Below the pieces are notes generated by a model, which worked only from the letters and a program-made list of their open reading frames with translations, was not told where the DNA came from and did not search any database. From Closterium sp. Naga37s-1 (lineage: Eukaryota; Streptophyta; Zygnematophyceae; Desmidiales; Closteriaceae): a stretch of DNA of 64,000 nucleotides. The translations under genes and the position numbers were made by a program. The stretch covers positions 1,240,001 to 1,304,000 of the forward strand of contig CANJKZ010000979.1 of assembly GCA_947471745.1 (NCBI GenBank), given 5' to 3'. This document shows positions 63,543 through 64,000 of this stretch, piece after piece; position 1 is the first letter of the stretch; each line of letters opens with the position of its first letter.

Positions 63543-64000
63543 TTAAGCAGCTGCGACAACACCCAGTGGAGCAGCATCGATTTGTACCATCGACCCACTG
63601 TGGCGCTCTTCTTCTTGTACCACCGCTTGCCACGCTGATTGCGCATCCGCCGCCCTCTCCATCTTCTCAACCATCTCCGCCCGGAGCGCCTTCACCCGCA
63701 CTGCCGCCATTCCGGCCTCCCGCGCCGCCATCACGAACGCGCCCTCGAAATCCCGCACGTTCGCCTCCATCTCCTGCAGGTACGGCCGGTTCCCGCGCGC
63801 CTCGGCGCTCGCGGCGGATAGATTACGCGCCGCTTTCTCCTTCCGCTGTGTCGCTCGGTCAACTGCGCTAGCGGCCCCCACAGACGCGTTGACGGCGCCG
63901 CGCTCCTGATGCGCTTCTTCGAGCGCGTTTTCTGCGGTTTGGAGCTCCGCTTCCGCTGCCGCGACCGCCGCGTCTAGCTCCGCCTGCTCGCGTGCCGCGT
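63543..64000 (-). CDS. Ala-rich coiled-coil protein, C-terminal part, 5' end outside window
   Basis: The minus frame is open from the window edge (AAREQAELDAAVAAAEAEL) to a TAA at 63543-63545, about 150 residues. It is heptad-rich helix (NALEEAHQERGAVNA, RKEKAARNLSAASAEARG, RVKALRAEMVEKMERAADAQ) with a short non-helical tail (APLGVVAAA). No start is visible in the window; an internal GTG near 63881 is not a plausible start in a nuclear gene. Its style matches the proteins at 23346-24329 and 41266-42891, so a local family is likely. Function unknown. Confidence 0.68.
   Translation of the reverse strand, partial: AAREQAELDAAVAAAEAELQTAENALEEAHQERGAVNASVGAASAVDRATQRKEKAARNLSAASAEARGNRPYLQEMEANVRDFEGAFVMAAREAGMAAVRVKALRAEMVEKMERAADAQSAWQAVVQEEERHSGSMVQIDAAPLGVVAAA

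Overview
The window looks like nuclear DNA of a streptophyte (green plant lineage). My guess is a streptophyte alga such as a zygnematophyte, but this is not proven. It has a spliced COP1 photomorphogenesis gene and a spliced EXORDIUM/PHI-1 gene. Its Ty1/copia elements carry primer-binding sites of the plant initiator-Met tRNA type (TGGTATC..GAGC). It also has a chromodomain Ty3/gypsy element, GC-rich coding sequence and pyrimidine-rich introns. I see no bacterial-type operons, CRISPR arrays or rRNA.

Layout. (1) 1-21969 is a retrotransposon nest. Two tandem copia remnants (E1, E2) lie on +, then a CT microsatellite, then a large minus-strand copia element E3 (3905-21969, target duplication TGTAT). 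E3 is interrupted three times: by a 1.5-kb non-autonomous element E6 in its integrase region (TCCAT duplication), and by a 1.4-kb miniature element T1 (ATTCT) and a 7.3-kb copia element E4 (TAAGG), both in its 5' LTR. (2) 21970-43739 is a genic island. It holds a secreted Ala-rich coiled-coil gene (23346-24329), an EXORDIUM-like gene (about 28242-32717), COP1 (34242-40775) and a second, minus-strand coiled-coil gene (41266-42891), with several hairpin or foldback repeats between them. (3) 43740-54233 is a minus-strand gypsy element G1 (CTCCT duplication) that lost gag, protease and half of RT. It was later hit by copia element E5 (44772-51654), which split integrase from chromodomain, and by a copia-type solo LTR. 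(4) 54375-60584 is copia element E7 on + (ATGTG duplication), and 60710-about 62990 is a truncated minus-strand relative E8. (5) 63543-64000 is the C-terminal end of a third Ala-rich coiled-coil gene that leaves the window.

The most unusual signal is inside the two conserved spliced genes. Nearly every exon of COP1 and of the EXORDIUM gene is flanked by partial tandem copies of its own splice junction: upstream copies carry the acceptor plus exon start, downstream copies carry the exon end plus donor. One apparently complete exon remains in each case. A short palindrome (TTTGAG-N4-CTCAAA, best form TTTTGAGACGTCTCAAAA) recurs exactly between the two copies of several local duplications, direct or inverted. 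Together these suggest an active local-duplication process that has rebuilt the introns of this region.
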